NCBI GenBank assembly: GCA_025141835.1
Contig: CP081102.1
Location: 868,001 to 932,000, forward strand
Direction of reading: 5' to 3'
DNA: 64,000 nt
Source of the DNA: Rhodobacteraceae bacterium M385
GTDB lineage: Bacteria > Pseudomonadota > Alphaproteobacteria > Rhodobacterales > Rhodobacteraceae
Shown: positions 34,649-42,152 of the stretch, in pieces
Numbering within the stretch: the stretch's first letter is position 1
Layout: every line of letters starts with the position of its first letter
The notes under the pieces: generated by a model
What the model saw: the letters and a program-made list of their open reading frames with translations, nothing else
Told to the model about the DNA's origin: nothing
The model's database searches: none
Program-made: the position numbers and the translations under genes

Positions 34649-35259
34649 GCCACCTCTCCAAACTCTCCCACCGGCGCCACTCCGGACCATTCCGCTTCCA
34701 CCCGTCCCAATCGGATATCCCGATGGATCGACGATGCCACCCAATCGGTCGGCTTCTCCACAAATCCATGTTTCACCGGGTTCAGCCAGCAATAGCGGAT
34801 GTGACGCTGCAAATCGGCCTCGTTCCGGCAATGATGCTCCCAAAACCGGCGCTGCCAAACGGCGGCTTCGCGTTTGTCCCTGCGTAGACCAGGCTTTAGC
34901 CCGGAAAACCGGCCGGTTCGCACCGTCGGGAGCTCTCGTGGAAACAGGTCATTATCCGAGCCATGGCCCGGGTTACGGAATTGCAAGCGTCGGCGCAGGT
35001 CGCGGGTAAAGCGGGCTTTGATCTGCCCCCACCGTTGCGAGTAGTTGGAATCGGTCTCGGGCAATTTCCAGACGCAGTGCATGTGATCGGGCAGAACGAC
35101 CCAAGCGAGGACATCAAACGGGCGACCCTCTTTGGTGCGGCGCACAGAGTCGCGGAGGAGGTCGATGTGATCCAGAAGGGCCGACGATCCCCGATTTGCA
35201 AGGCATACGGTGAAGAAGATGGGCAAGTGCTGAATATTGGGGCGTCGATATTTAGGCAT
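34645..35259 (-). CDS. REP-associated tyrosine transposase (RAYT, IS200-like HUH domain)
   Basis: A 204-residue single-strand DNA nuclease-like protein. The HUH motif appears as PDH59-M-H61-CVW. The catalytic-Tyr helix is near 139-163 (FWEHH, then LQRHIRYCWLNPVKHG), with Tyr156 the candidate nucleophile. This matches the Y1 TnpA-REP family, which cuts REP sequences next to a GTAG tetranucleotide. REP pairs with GTAG feet lie immediately downstream, and a REP-like stretch lies inside the frame (residues about 119-126), in a segment that looks longer than in typical members. The stop codon is inside a REP arm. Likely function is REP maintenance or spread. Confidence 0.88.
   Translation of the reverse strand: MPKYRRPNIQHLPIFFTVCLANRGSSALLDHIDLLRDSVRRTKEGRPFDVLAWVVLPDHMHCVWKLPETDSNYSQRWGQIKARFTRDLRRRLQFRNPGHGSDNDLFPRELPTVRTGRFSGLKPGLRRDKREAAVWQRRFWEHHCRNEADLQRHIRYCWLNPVKHGFVEKPTDWVASSIHRDIRLGRVEAEWSGVAPVGEFGEVA
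34884..34904. repeat. REP-like sequence inside the RAYT reading frame
   Basis: GTAGACCAGGCTTTAGCCCGG matches the REP arm at 18 of 21 positions and keeps both the GTAG foot and the hairpin potential (CCAGGCT/AGCCCGG, imperfect). It encodes residues about 119-126 (SGLKPGLR) of the RAYT protein. Confidence 0.6.
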
Positions 35260-35467
35260 CTTGGCAGCCTACCGCCGTTAAGGTTAACCGATGGTGAACC
35301 GCAACCCTTCCCCTTGATTTCCGCCCTCATCTGCGCCATATCCGCCTTGCGACCGTTACCGCACCTCGTCCGCTGTCTCCTCTTAAGGCCTCAGTCTCGA
35401 TCTGCTACCCAACTGACGCCGAACCGCCGCAGGCACGCGGGCGGGAATACAATCTAGGAGACACACG

Positions 35468-35674
35468 ATGGCTAATGGCACCGTGAAATGGTTTAACTCG
35501 ACTAAAGGCTTCGGCTTCATCGCACCAGAAACTGGCGGCAAAGACGTGTTCGTTCACATCTCTGCTGTTGAGCGTTCCGGTCTGACTGGCCTCGCCGACA
35601 ACCAAAAAGTGACTTACGACCTCGAAGCTGGCCGCGATGGCCGCGAGAGCGCCGTGAACCTGAAGACTGTCTAA
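35468..35674 (+). CDS. Cold-shock domain protein (CspA family)
   Basis: A 68-residue single OB-fold RNA/DNA-binding protein. RNP1 is GFGFIAPE and RNP2 is DVFVHIS. The N-terminus GTVKWFNSTKGFGF is canonical. It acts as an RNA chaperone; whether it is cold-inducible depends on the leader, which I cannot judge. AGGAGACACACG precedes the ATG. A good terminator follows 31 nt after the stop. Confidence 0.95.
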   Translation: MANGTVKWFNSTKGFGFIAPETGGKDVFVHISAVERSGLTGLADNQKVTYDLEAGRDGRESAVNLKTV

Positions 35675-35705
35675 GCGACTCTTCAGCATTTGCTGACAAG
35701 ACGAT

Positions 35706-35735
35706 GGCGCGCCCGGTTTCGGACGCGCCTTTTTT
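35706..35735 (+). terminator. Rho-independent terminator of the cold-shock gene
   Basis: GGCGCGCCCG-GTTT-CGGACGCGCC forms a stem with a small bulge and is followed by TTTTTT. Confidence 0.85.
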
Positions 35736-36081
35736 GTGCCCGGGTGGCGGGAAGATCGCAGGGGGCGGGCAGATTGATATAGCATTGATATACCCATCGC
35801 GGCCGGCAAGTGGCCGAAATGAAGGGGTGGGGTGCCCAGCTATAGAGGCGGCGCTTCCCGTCTGTTTCGGAGCGCTTGGGGCAAGGCAGCCATCCCGGCG
35901 CAGGATGCAGCCGACATTGTGCGAGGGCATCGGCCAATTTTCGCCAAAGGGTTGAGAAGCCCCAAAAAAAGGGCTGTGAAATGGGCAGGGATATCGGATA
36001 TCAGCGCGGCGATTTTGTGTGACAAGGGCCGGACCGAACAGGGTGGAGGCATCAAATCACCCCAAGCCCGAAGGAAACAAC
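35736..36081. other. Non-coding gap between the cold-shock gene and the micropeptide genes
   Basis: No convincing gene. It contains an AGCCCC-AAAAAAA-GGGCT hairpin at about 35959-35977 and, near the end, GGCATCAAATCACCCC, whose GCATCAAA also occurs before the second micro-ORF. The promoter of the micropeptide pair should lie here, but no clear -35/-10 stands out. Confidence 0.4.
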
Positions 36082-36177
36082 ATGACCCGCCCCGCTCAGC
36101 CCCGCCATCAACCAAATCCGATTCCAAGCAGACCCGCGCCAAAGCCGTTTCGTTTCACTGATTGGGCTGCGATCTAG
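36082..36177 (+). CDS. Micropeptide 1 (31 residues) ending PFRFTDWAAI
   Basis: ATG at 36082, preceded by AAGGA with a 7-nt gap, opens a 31-codon frame to TAG. The peptide has a Pro/Arg/Gln-rich basic N-terminus (starting MTRPAQPRHQPNP) and ends KPFRFTDWAAI. A second gene 76 nt downstream encodes the same last ten residues. Over those ten codons the two genes differ in seven, all at the third position and all synonymous, which indicates selection on the peptide. No membrane segment. I know of no characterised family with this motif; function unknown. Confidence 0.7.
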   Translation: MTRPAQPRHQPNPIPSRPAPKPFRFTDWAAI

Positions 36178-36253
36178 GGCTGTCAAGTCGGTGGAGCATC
36201 CACAGACAGCGGCCGAGACCTGAGCTAAATCGGGGCATCAAAGGAGAACTAAG

Positions 36254-36334
36254 ATGACCCCTCGCCAAGTAAAACACCCTCAACGTAAGCCACGTCCACA
36301 GCCCTTTCGCTTTACGGATTGGGCAGCAATTTAA
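36254..36334 (+). CDS. Micropeptide 2 (26 residues) ending PFRFTDWAAI
   Basis: ATG at 36254, preceded by AAGGAG with an 8-nt gap, opens a 26-codon frame to TAA. The N-terminus is strongly basic (MTPRQVKHPQRKPRP) and the C-terminus QPFRFTDWAAI repeats that of micropeptide 1. Similarity continues for about 20 nt past both stops (GGCTGT, then GTCG and GAGCAT), so the pair arose by tandem duplication and then diverged everywhere except the encoded C-terminus. Probably co-transcribed with the first. Function unknown. Confidence 0.7.
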   Translation: MTPRQVKHPQRKPRPQPFRFTDWAAI

Positions 36335-36632
36335 GGCTGTTAGCGTCGAGCATGGCGCTGATCTACAATCTTTCCCCGCGACCCGAGCCGCCGCCGCCTG
36401 CATGAAGGATTGCATGAGCCGGATGCCATGAGGTCGCGATGGAGGGCGCCATATCTGATCAGCAGGACGCTAGGGTCACAGAACCTTGTCCCACCGCGCT
36501 CAGGCGTCCAGTTGCCCGACACATTCATCGAAAGCGCCTGAGTTTCACCCAAACTCTGACGTTTCGCGTTGCTTGCCGGGCGTTCTCCGCTACGCTTTCC
36601 GACAATCTCACCGCATAGGAGTTTCGTTAACC
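36335..36632. other. Intergenic region before the JAMM-like gene
   Basis: No gene seen. An inverted repeat CTCAGGCG (36499-36506) / CGCCTGAG with a loop of about 28 nt could form a hairpin. TAGGAGTTTCGTTAACC just before 36633 supplies the ribosome site of the next gene. Confidence 0.35.
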
Positions 36633-37175
36633 ATGCGTTCTATCAAGTCGATTTTGGCGACCACAGCCCTTCTCACGGCCTTTCTGAGTGCGCCTGCGCA
36701 GGCCCAAGACGCGGAGGAGTTGGCGTTTGTAAGGGGGTTGATGGAATCCATGAACCAGCTTTCCGTGCGCTTCAACCGAGAGGTTTGCGGGTTCATCTTG
36801 CAGGATGCAGAGGGTAATTTCAGCTCGACCAAAGTGTCATGGGGCGGGGAGGCCAGTTGCGCCTCATTGCCGATTGAGAGCGGGCAGAGGGCGGTGTCGT
36901 CTTGGCATACCCACGCCGCGTGGGGGCTGGGATATGATGGAGAAGTGCCGTCAATTCAAGATGTTGAGGGCGATATGCGCTACGGCGTGAACGGTTGGGT
37001 CGGCACGCCCGGAGGGCGGTTGTGGTATGTGGATGGTACCACGGGAACGATGGTTCAGGCCTGTGGGCGCGATTGTTTGCCGGTTGATCCGAACTTTTAC
37101 CCGGAAGAGCACGGTCCCGTGGCGGAGACCTATACATTGGACGGTTTGTACCAACGCTTTGGACGCTCCCGCTAG
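36633..37175 (+). CDS. Secreted DUF4329 / JAMM-like metalloprotease-fold protein
   Basis: A 180-residue exported protein. The signal peptide is residues 1-24 (APAQA). The mature region has the MPN+/JAMM residue pattern: Glu50 in REVCGFILQD, His92 and His94 in SSWHTHAAW, and Ser107/Asp110 in PSIQD (ExnHxHx12SxxD), which would coordinate Zn2+. The DUF4329 group shows this arrangement. Cysteines at about 52, 76 and two near 144-148 suggest disulfides. A periplasmic or secreted peptidase or deamidase role is inference. TAGGAG precedes the start by about 13 nt. Confidence 0.7.
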   Translation: MRSIKSILATTALLTAFLSAPAQAQDAEELAFVRGLMESMNQLSVRFNREVCGFILQDAEGNFSSTKVSWGGEASCASLPIESGQRAVSSWHTHAAWGLGYDGEVPSIQDVEGDMRYGVNGWVGTPGGRLWYVDGTTGTMVQACGRDCLPVDPNFYPEEHGPVAETYTLDGLYQRFGRSR

Positions 37176-37186
37176 GCGGGCGGGGG

Positions 37187-37263
37187 AAGGGGGCTAGCCC
37201 CCTATGCGACTTTTCCAAGGAAAAGATCGCAGACCCCCAGAGGTGTATTGGCCAAGATGAAGG
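37187..37263 (+). repeat. Dispersed intergenic repeat, copy B
   Basis: GGGGGC-TA-GCCCCC hairpin, TGCGACTTTTCCAAGGAAAA, then CCCCCAGAGGTGTATTGGCCAAGATGAAGG. It parallels copy A (10952-11029) block by block. It sits directly after the JAMM-like gene and probably terminates it. Confidence 0.75.
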
Positions 37264-37309
37264 AGCCCATGATGCCCCCGGCACGCAAGGTTTGCGGCCG
37301 GGGTTTTGG

Positions 37310-40144
37310 TTATTCGGCGGCGTCGAGGTAATCTTCCAGCGGCGGGCAGGTGCAGATCAGGTTGCGGTCGCCCGCGACGTTGTCCACGCGGTTGACGGGC
37401 GGCCAGTACTTATCCACGCGGAAAGCGCCGGGGGGGAAGCAGCCCTGTTCGCGGGAGTAGGCCCGGTCCCAGTCGCGAACCAGGTCCTCCATCGTGTGGG
37501 GGGCATGATGGAGGGGGCTTTGGTCGGCTGCTAGTTTGCCTGCCTCGACATCGGCGATTTCAGCACGGATGGACAGCATCGCGGTGATGAAGCGGTCCAG
37601 TTCGGCCTTGGTTTCCGACTCGGTGGGTTCCACCATAAGGGTGCCGGCCACAGGCCAGCTCATCGTGGGGGCATGGAAGCCGTTGTCCATCAGGCGTTTG
37701 GCGATGTCATCCACGGTGATGCCTGCCTCGGCGAAGGGGCGGGTATCGAGGATGCATTCGTGGGCCACGCGCCCGGTTTTGCCTTTGAACAGAACGCCGT
37801 AGGCCTCTTCCAACCGACGGGCGATGTAGTTGGCCCCGAGGATCGCCACCTTGGTGGCTTGGGTCAGGCCGGAGCCGCCCATCAAGTGCACATAGGCGTA
37901 AGAAATCGGCAGGATCGAGGCCGATCCATAGGGCGCCGCGGAGACCGGTCCAGAGGTGCCGCCGGTTTCGGGGTGGCCGGGCAGGTGTGGGGCGAGGTGT
38001 GCCTTCACGCCGATTGGACCCATGCCGGGGCCGCCGCCCCCATGGGGGATGCAGAACGTCTTGTGCAGGTTCAGGTGGCTGACATCGGCGCCCAATTCAC
38101 CGGGTTTGGACAGGCCCACCATGGCGTTCAGGTTGGCCCCATCGAGGTAGACCTGGCCCCCGAATGCATGGGTGATTTCACAGACTTCGCGGACGGATTC
38201 CTCAAATACACCATGGGTGGAGGGATAGGTGATCATGCAAGCGGCCAGCTTGTCGCCTGCGGCCTCGGCCTTGGCGCGGAAGTCGGCGATGTCGATGTCC
38301 CCGTCTTCCTGAGACTTCACCACAACCACCTGCATGCCCGCCATTTGGGCTGAGGCAGGGTTTGTGCCGTGGGCGGACACGGGGATGAGGCAGACGCTGC
38401 GATCCTCGCCATTGGCGCGGTGATAGGCGGCAATTGTCAACAGGCCCGCGTATTCCCCTTGGGCGCCGGAATTGGGTTGCATCGACATGGCGTCATAACC
38501 GGTAATGTCGCAGAGCTTGTCGGACAGGTCCGCCAGCATCTCGGCGTAGCCGGCCGCCTGATCGGCGGGGGCGAAGGGGTGCAGGTTGCCGAACTCGGGC
38601 CAAGTGATCGGCATCATCTCCACGGCGGCGTTCAGCTTCATGGTGCAGGAGCCGAGTGGGATCATCGCCCGATCCAGCGCAAGGTCCCGGTCGGAAAGGC
38701 GGCGCATGTAGCGCATCATCTCGGACTCGGCACGGTTCATGTGGAAGATCGGGTGTGTCAGGTAATCTGAGGTGCGAAGCAGCGCATCAGGGATCGCGGG
38801 GGTATCGGCGGCGGCGGCAACAGCCACGCCGAAGGCGTCACACAGGGCGCGAAGGTGCGCGTCGGTGGTGACTTCATCGACCGAGATACCAATGCGATCG
38901 GCACCCACATCGCGCAGGTTAATGCCACGGGCCACGGCCGCGGCCATGATCCGCGACTGCTTATCGCCGACATTCACGGTGATGGTGTCGAAGAACGTGT
39001 TGTTCTCTGGCGCGAAACCTCCGGCGCTGAGAGAGGCGGCCAACCGCACGGCACGCATGTGCACCCGCTCGGCAATCGCCCGTAGGCCTTGGGGGCCGTG
39101 GAAGACGGCGTAGAAGCTAGCCATGACGGCCAGAAGCGCCTGCGCGGTGCAGACGTTAGATGTCGCCTTTTCGCGACGGATATGCTGCTCGCGGGTTTGC
39201 AAGGACAGGCGGTAGGCTTTCTGGCCATGGCTATCGACGCTCACACCCACGATGCGCCCGGGGAGCGAGCGTTTCAGCGCGTCACGGCACGACATGAAGG
39301 CTGCGTGGGGGCCGCCATACCCAAGCGGCACGCCAAAGCGTTGGGCAGAGCCTACGGCAATATCTGCGCCCATCGCGCCAGGTTCTTTCAACACGGTCAG
39401 CGCCAAAAGGTCGGTGGCGACAACGGCGATGGCCTTGGCCGCGTGGAGCGCCTCAATCTGGGCCGAAGGGTCGGCCAACGCACCTAACGTACCGGGGTAC
39501 TGGAACAACGCACCAAAGACGCTCGCGGCGTCCAAGCTATCCGCCGCACCGACAATGACCTCAATCCCCAACGGCTCGGCCCTAGTTTGCACGACGGCCA
39601 CGGTTTGGGGGTGGCAATTTTCGTCCACAAAGAACGCGCGCTCTTTCGATTTCGACGCTCTTTGTGCCATCACCATGGCCTCTGCCGCCGCAGTCGCCTC
39701 GTCCAACAATGAGGCATTGGCAACCGGGAGCCCGGTCAAATCTGCCACCATTGTCTGGAAGTTGAGCAAGGCTTCCAAGCGCCCTTGCGCAATCTCGGGC
39801 TGGTAAGGGGTGTAGGCGGTATACCAAGCGGGGTTTTCCAACACATTGCGCTGAATCGCGGGCGGCGTGTGAGTGCCGAAGTAACCCTGGCCGATCATGC
39901 TGATCATCGGCTTATTCTTCGCCGCAATTGCCCGCATGTGATCCAGCAGTTCGGCCTCGGACAAGGCAGGCCAATCCAGCGCTACCGCCTGCCGGATAGA
40001 GGCCGGGACGGTATCGTCAATCAATGCGTCCAACGAGGGTGCGCCCACGGCAGCCAACATCTCGGTCATCTCGGCAGGCGAGGGGCCAATGTGGCGACGG
40101 TTTGCGAAATCAGTCGGATCATAGTCTGTGGTCATCCAAGGCAT
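37310..40144 (-). CDS. gcvP: Glycine dehydrogenase (decarboxylating), P protein of the glycine cleavage system
   Basis: A 944-residue PLP enzyme that decarboxylates glycine and passes aminomethyl to lipoyl-GcvH. It is the fused long form: N-half with HIGPSPAEMTEML and LDEATAAAEAM, C-half with the PLP-lysine motif HLNLHKTFCIPHGGGGPGMGPIGV. The ATG at 40144 is chosen because GGAG lies 6 nt upstream; an ATG at 40156 is in frame. It is last in gcvT-gcvH-gcvP, 184 nt after gcvH, the gap holding repeat copy C. Confidence 0.96.
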   Translation of the reverse strand: MPWMTTDYDPTDFANRRHIGPSPAEMTEMLAAVGAPSLDALIDDTVPASIRQAVALDWPALSEAELLDHMRAIAAKNKPMISMIGQGYFGTHTPPAIQRNVLENPAWYTAYTPYQPEIAQGRLEALLNFQTMVADLTGLPVANASLLDEATAAAEAMVMAQRASKSKERAFFVDENCHPQTVAVVQTRAEPLGIEVIVGAADSLDAASVFGALFQYPGTLGALADPSAQIEALHAAKAIAVVATDLLALTVLKEPGAMGADIAVGSAQRFGVPLGYGGPHAAFMSCRDALKRSLPGRIVGVSVDSHGQKAYRLSLQTREQHIRREKATSNVCTAQALLAVMASFYAVFHGPQGLRAIAERVHMRAVRLAASLSAGGFAPENNTFFDTITVNVGDKQSRIMAAAVARGINLRDVGADRIGISVDEVTTDAHLRALCDAFGVAVAAAADTPAIPDALLRTSDYLTHPIFHMNRAESEMMRYMRRLSDRDLALDRAMIPLGSCTMKLNAAVEMMPITWPEFGNLHPFAPADQAAGYAEMLADLSDKLCDITGYDAMSMQPNSGAQGEYAGLLTIAAYHRANGEDRSVCLIPVSAHGTNPASAQMAGMQVVVVKSQEDGDIDIADFRAKAEAAGDKLAACMITYPSTHGVFEESVREVCEITHAFGGQVYLDGANLNAMVGLSKPGELGADVSHLNLHKTFCIPHGGGGPGMGPIGVKAHLAPHLPGHPETGGTSGPVSAAPYGSASILPISYAYVHLMGGSGLTQATKVAILGANYIARRLEEAYGVLFKGKTGRVAHECILDTRPFAEAGITVDDIAKRLMDNGFHAPTMSWPVAGTLMVEPTESETKAELDRFITAMLSIRAEIADVEAGKLAADQSPLHHAPHTMEDLVRDWDRAYSREQGCFPPGAFRVDKYWPPVNRVDNVAGDRNLICTCPPLEDYLDAAE

Positions 40145-40175
40145 ATTAGGCTCCATCGCGCACCTAGCGGGCGCT

Positions 40176-40310
40176 CCTTCATCTTTTCAAAAATATCGCC
40201 GGGGGTTTGGGGGGCTGGCCCCCCAAATTTCTGGTCGTGGTTTGGGGCGCAGGCCCCCCAAATGTTAATCGTGGTTTGGGGCGCATGTTTTGGAGGGCTA
40301 CCCCCAAAAA
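40176..40310 (-). repeat. Dispersed repeat copy C plus ~34-bp tandem units between gcvH and gcvP
   Basis: On the minus strand, GGGGGGCCAGCCCCCC, then CCCCCGGCGATATTTTTG, then AAAAGATGAAGG (40176-40224) is a shorter version of copies A and B. Next to it, TCGTGGTTTGGGGCGCA occurs at 40235-40251 and 40269-40285, and GGCCCCCCAAAT at 40217-40228 and 40252-40263: a tandem array with a 34-35-bp period. Confidence 0.65.
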
Positions 40311-40327
40311 AGTCCCAGCACCCAAGC

Positions 40328-40690
40328 CTACTCCGCGATCAAGTCTTTGTATTCGTCCTCGGACATGTATTCATCCAACGCATCGGCGGATTCGACTTTG
40401 ATCTTGAAGAACCACGCTTCCCCCATGGCGTCTTCATTCACCAAGGCGGGTTTGTCGGCCAGAGCGTCATTCACTTCGATAATCTCGCCATCCAGCGGAG
40501 AGATGATGTCAGAGGCAGCTTTCACGGATTCGATCACCACGATCTCATCGCCTTTGGAAACTTGCGTCTCGACTTCGGGCAATTCGACGTAGACCACATC
40601 CCCTAGCTGGGTCGCGGCGTGCTCGGTAATGCCGACTGTGATGATGTCGCCATCGGCGCTGAGCCATTCGTGTTCTTCGGTAAATTTCAT
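40328..40690 (-). CDS. gcvH: Glycine cleavage system H protein
   Basis: A 120-residue lipoyl carrier that shuttles the aminomethyl group among P, T and L proteins. The lipoylation site is Lys57 in IESVKAASDI. The C-terminal NDALADKPALVNEDAMGEAWFFKI is typical. GGAGACCTTTCCCC precedes the ATG. It lies 34 nt downstream of gcvT in one operon. Confidence 0.97.
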   Translation of the reverse strand: MKFTEEHEWLSADGDIITVGITEHAATQLGDVVYVELPEVETQVSKGDEIVVIESVKAASDIISPLDGEIIEVNDALADKPALVNEDAMGEAWFFKIKVESADALDEYMSEDEYKDLIAE

Positions 40691-40724
40691 GGGGAAAGGT
40701 CTCCGTCTTCTGTGTTGGATTGGA

Positions 40725-41831
40725 TCAGCGTTTGTAGCCGGGAGGGGTGAAGGGCAGTTTTGTCTGGGTCACGGGTAAGCGTTTGCCGCGCACCTCGCCG
40801 AACAGGGGGATATCGCGCGGGGTGGCCGCGTCAATAAGGGCCAGTGCCATTGGTGCGCCAAGGGTGGGGCCGAAGCCACCCGAGGTGATCTCTCCGATCG
40901 GTGTCTCTGCATCGGGGCTGACGAAGATCTGCACGCCAGCACGCATGGGCGCGCGGCCTTCGGGCAAAAGGCCCACACGGCGGCGCGGGGCGTTGCCGCC
41001 CAATTGCGGCAAGATCACATCCGCGCCCGGAAATCCGCCCGCGCGGTCGCCGCCGGGGCGACGCACTTTGCCGATGGCCCAAGCTTGTCCCGCCTCAACC
41101 GGGCCGATGGTTAAGGAAAGGTCTTGGCCGTAAAGGGGCAGGCCAGCTTCCAGCCGTAGGCTATCGCGGGCGCCGAGGCCGATAGGCTCGACACGTTCGT
41201 CGGCCAGTAGGGCACGGGCGAAGGCCGCAGACTGCTCATCCGGGATCGAAATTTCGAACCCGTCTTCGCCGGTGTAGCCGGATCGGCTGATCCAGACTTC
41301 GGTGCCGTTCCAGTCCATGCGGGTGCTGTCCATGAAAGCCATCGCCGCCGTACCCGGCAGCAACGTCGACAAAGCGGCCTCGGCCTTGGGGCCTTGCAGC
41401 GCCAGAAGTGAGCGCCCTTCGATCACCGTGACCCCGTCGATATGGGCGCGCAAATGGGCGATGTCGGCATCCTTGCAGCCCGCGTTCACGACCAGAAACA
41501 ACCCGTCTGGCACGCGAGCGATCATCAGATCGTCCAGCACGCCACCCGCTTCATTGGTGAAAAAGCCGTAGCGTTGGCGGCCCTCGGCTAGCCCGGCCAC
41601 ATCCACGGGCACAAGGCTCTCCAGCGCTTCCACAGCCCCTGCTGGCAACATAACTTGCCCCATGTGACTGACATCAAACAGGCCCGCATTTTCGCGGGTC
41701 CATTGGTGTTCGCCCATCACGCCCAAAGGATATTGCACCGGCATGGAATAGCCCGCGAACGGCACAAACTTTGCGCCCAACTCTGCGTGCAAGTTCGCCA
41801 GTGCCAATGTTTTCAGATCATCCGTCGCCAT
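40725..41831 (-). CDS. gcvT: Aminomethyltransferase, T protein of the glycine cleavage system
   Basis: A 368-residue tetrahydrofolate-dependent enzyme releasing ammonia and forming 5,10-methylene-THF. Conserved points are FAGYSMPVQYPLGVMGEH near the N-terminus, DVSHMGQV, RSGYTGEDGFEI, and the C-terminal TSGGFGPTLGAPMALALI. It is the first gene of the operon, directly under a tandem glycine riboswitch. The N-terminal 50 residues include a standard folate-fold start; no oddities seen. Confidence 0.96.
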   Translation of the reverse strand: MATDDLKTLALANLHAELGAKFVPFAGYSMPVQYPLGVMGEHQWTRENAGLFDVSHMGQVMLPAGAVEALESLVPVDVAGLAEGRQRYGFFTNEAGGVLDDLMIARVPDGLFLVVNAGCKDADIAHLRAHIDGVTVIEGRSLLALQGPKAEAALSTLLPGTAAMAFMDSTRMDWNGTEVWISRSGYTGEDGFEISIPDEQSAAFARALLADERVEPIGLGARDSLRLEAGLPLYGQDLSLTIGPVEAGQAWAIGKVRRPGGDRAGGFPGADVILPQLGGNAPRRRVGLLPEGRAPMRAGVQIFVSPDAETPIGEITSGGFGPTLGAPMALALIDAATPRDIPLFGEVRGKRLPVTQTKLPFTPPGYKR

Positions 41832-41899
41832 CTACTTCCCCTTCGTGCGGGGCGAATGGCCCGGCATCACGCTAACACTGCAATGCGCAGCGTCCTCCT

Positions 41900-42077
41900 G
41901 ATGCCCCCTCTGTCCTTTGGCCTGAGATCGTTATCCCTTCGGCGGAGGGGCTTTACCCTCACTCTCCAGAGTATCTTTGCACGTCACAGGTCCATTTGCC
42001 TGAGAGTTTACCGGGGCGGTTGCTCCTTCGGCCCAAGCCTGCCGGGATCGGCAAGCCCACGTCTCCCTATGGGTGCG
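41900..42077 (-). promoter_or_regulatory. Tandem glycine riboswitch upstream of gcvT
   Basis: Two aptamers in series on the minus strand. The 5' one contains GGGAGACGTGGGC, GGCCGAAGGAGCAA and CTCTCAGGCAAATGGACC. The 3' one contains CTGGAGAGTGAGGG, CGCCGAAGGGATAAC and ATCTCAGGCCAAAGGACAGAG. These are the conserved cores of the Rfam glycine riboswitch. In this family glycine binding turns on gcv expression. Boundaries are approximate to about 10 nt. Confidence 0.92.
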
Positions 42078-42152
42078 AGGCGCAGAATACAGATGCGCGG
42101 GGCCGGATCAAGAGGCTTGATAGATATCTTCAATTGCCTCATTTGGGATGCC

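Noticed and set aside
34308..34769. Open frames spanning the REP repeats (e.g. 153 codons, minus strand)
   Set aside because: They owe their length to the tandem duplication and read the RAYT remnant in the wrong frame.
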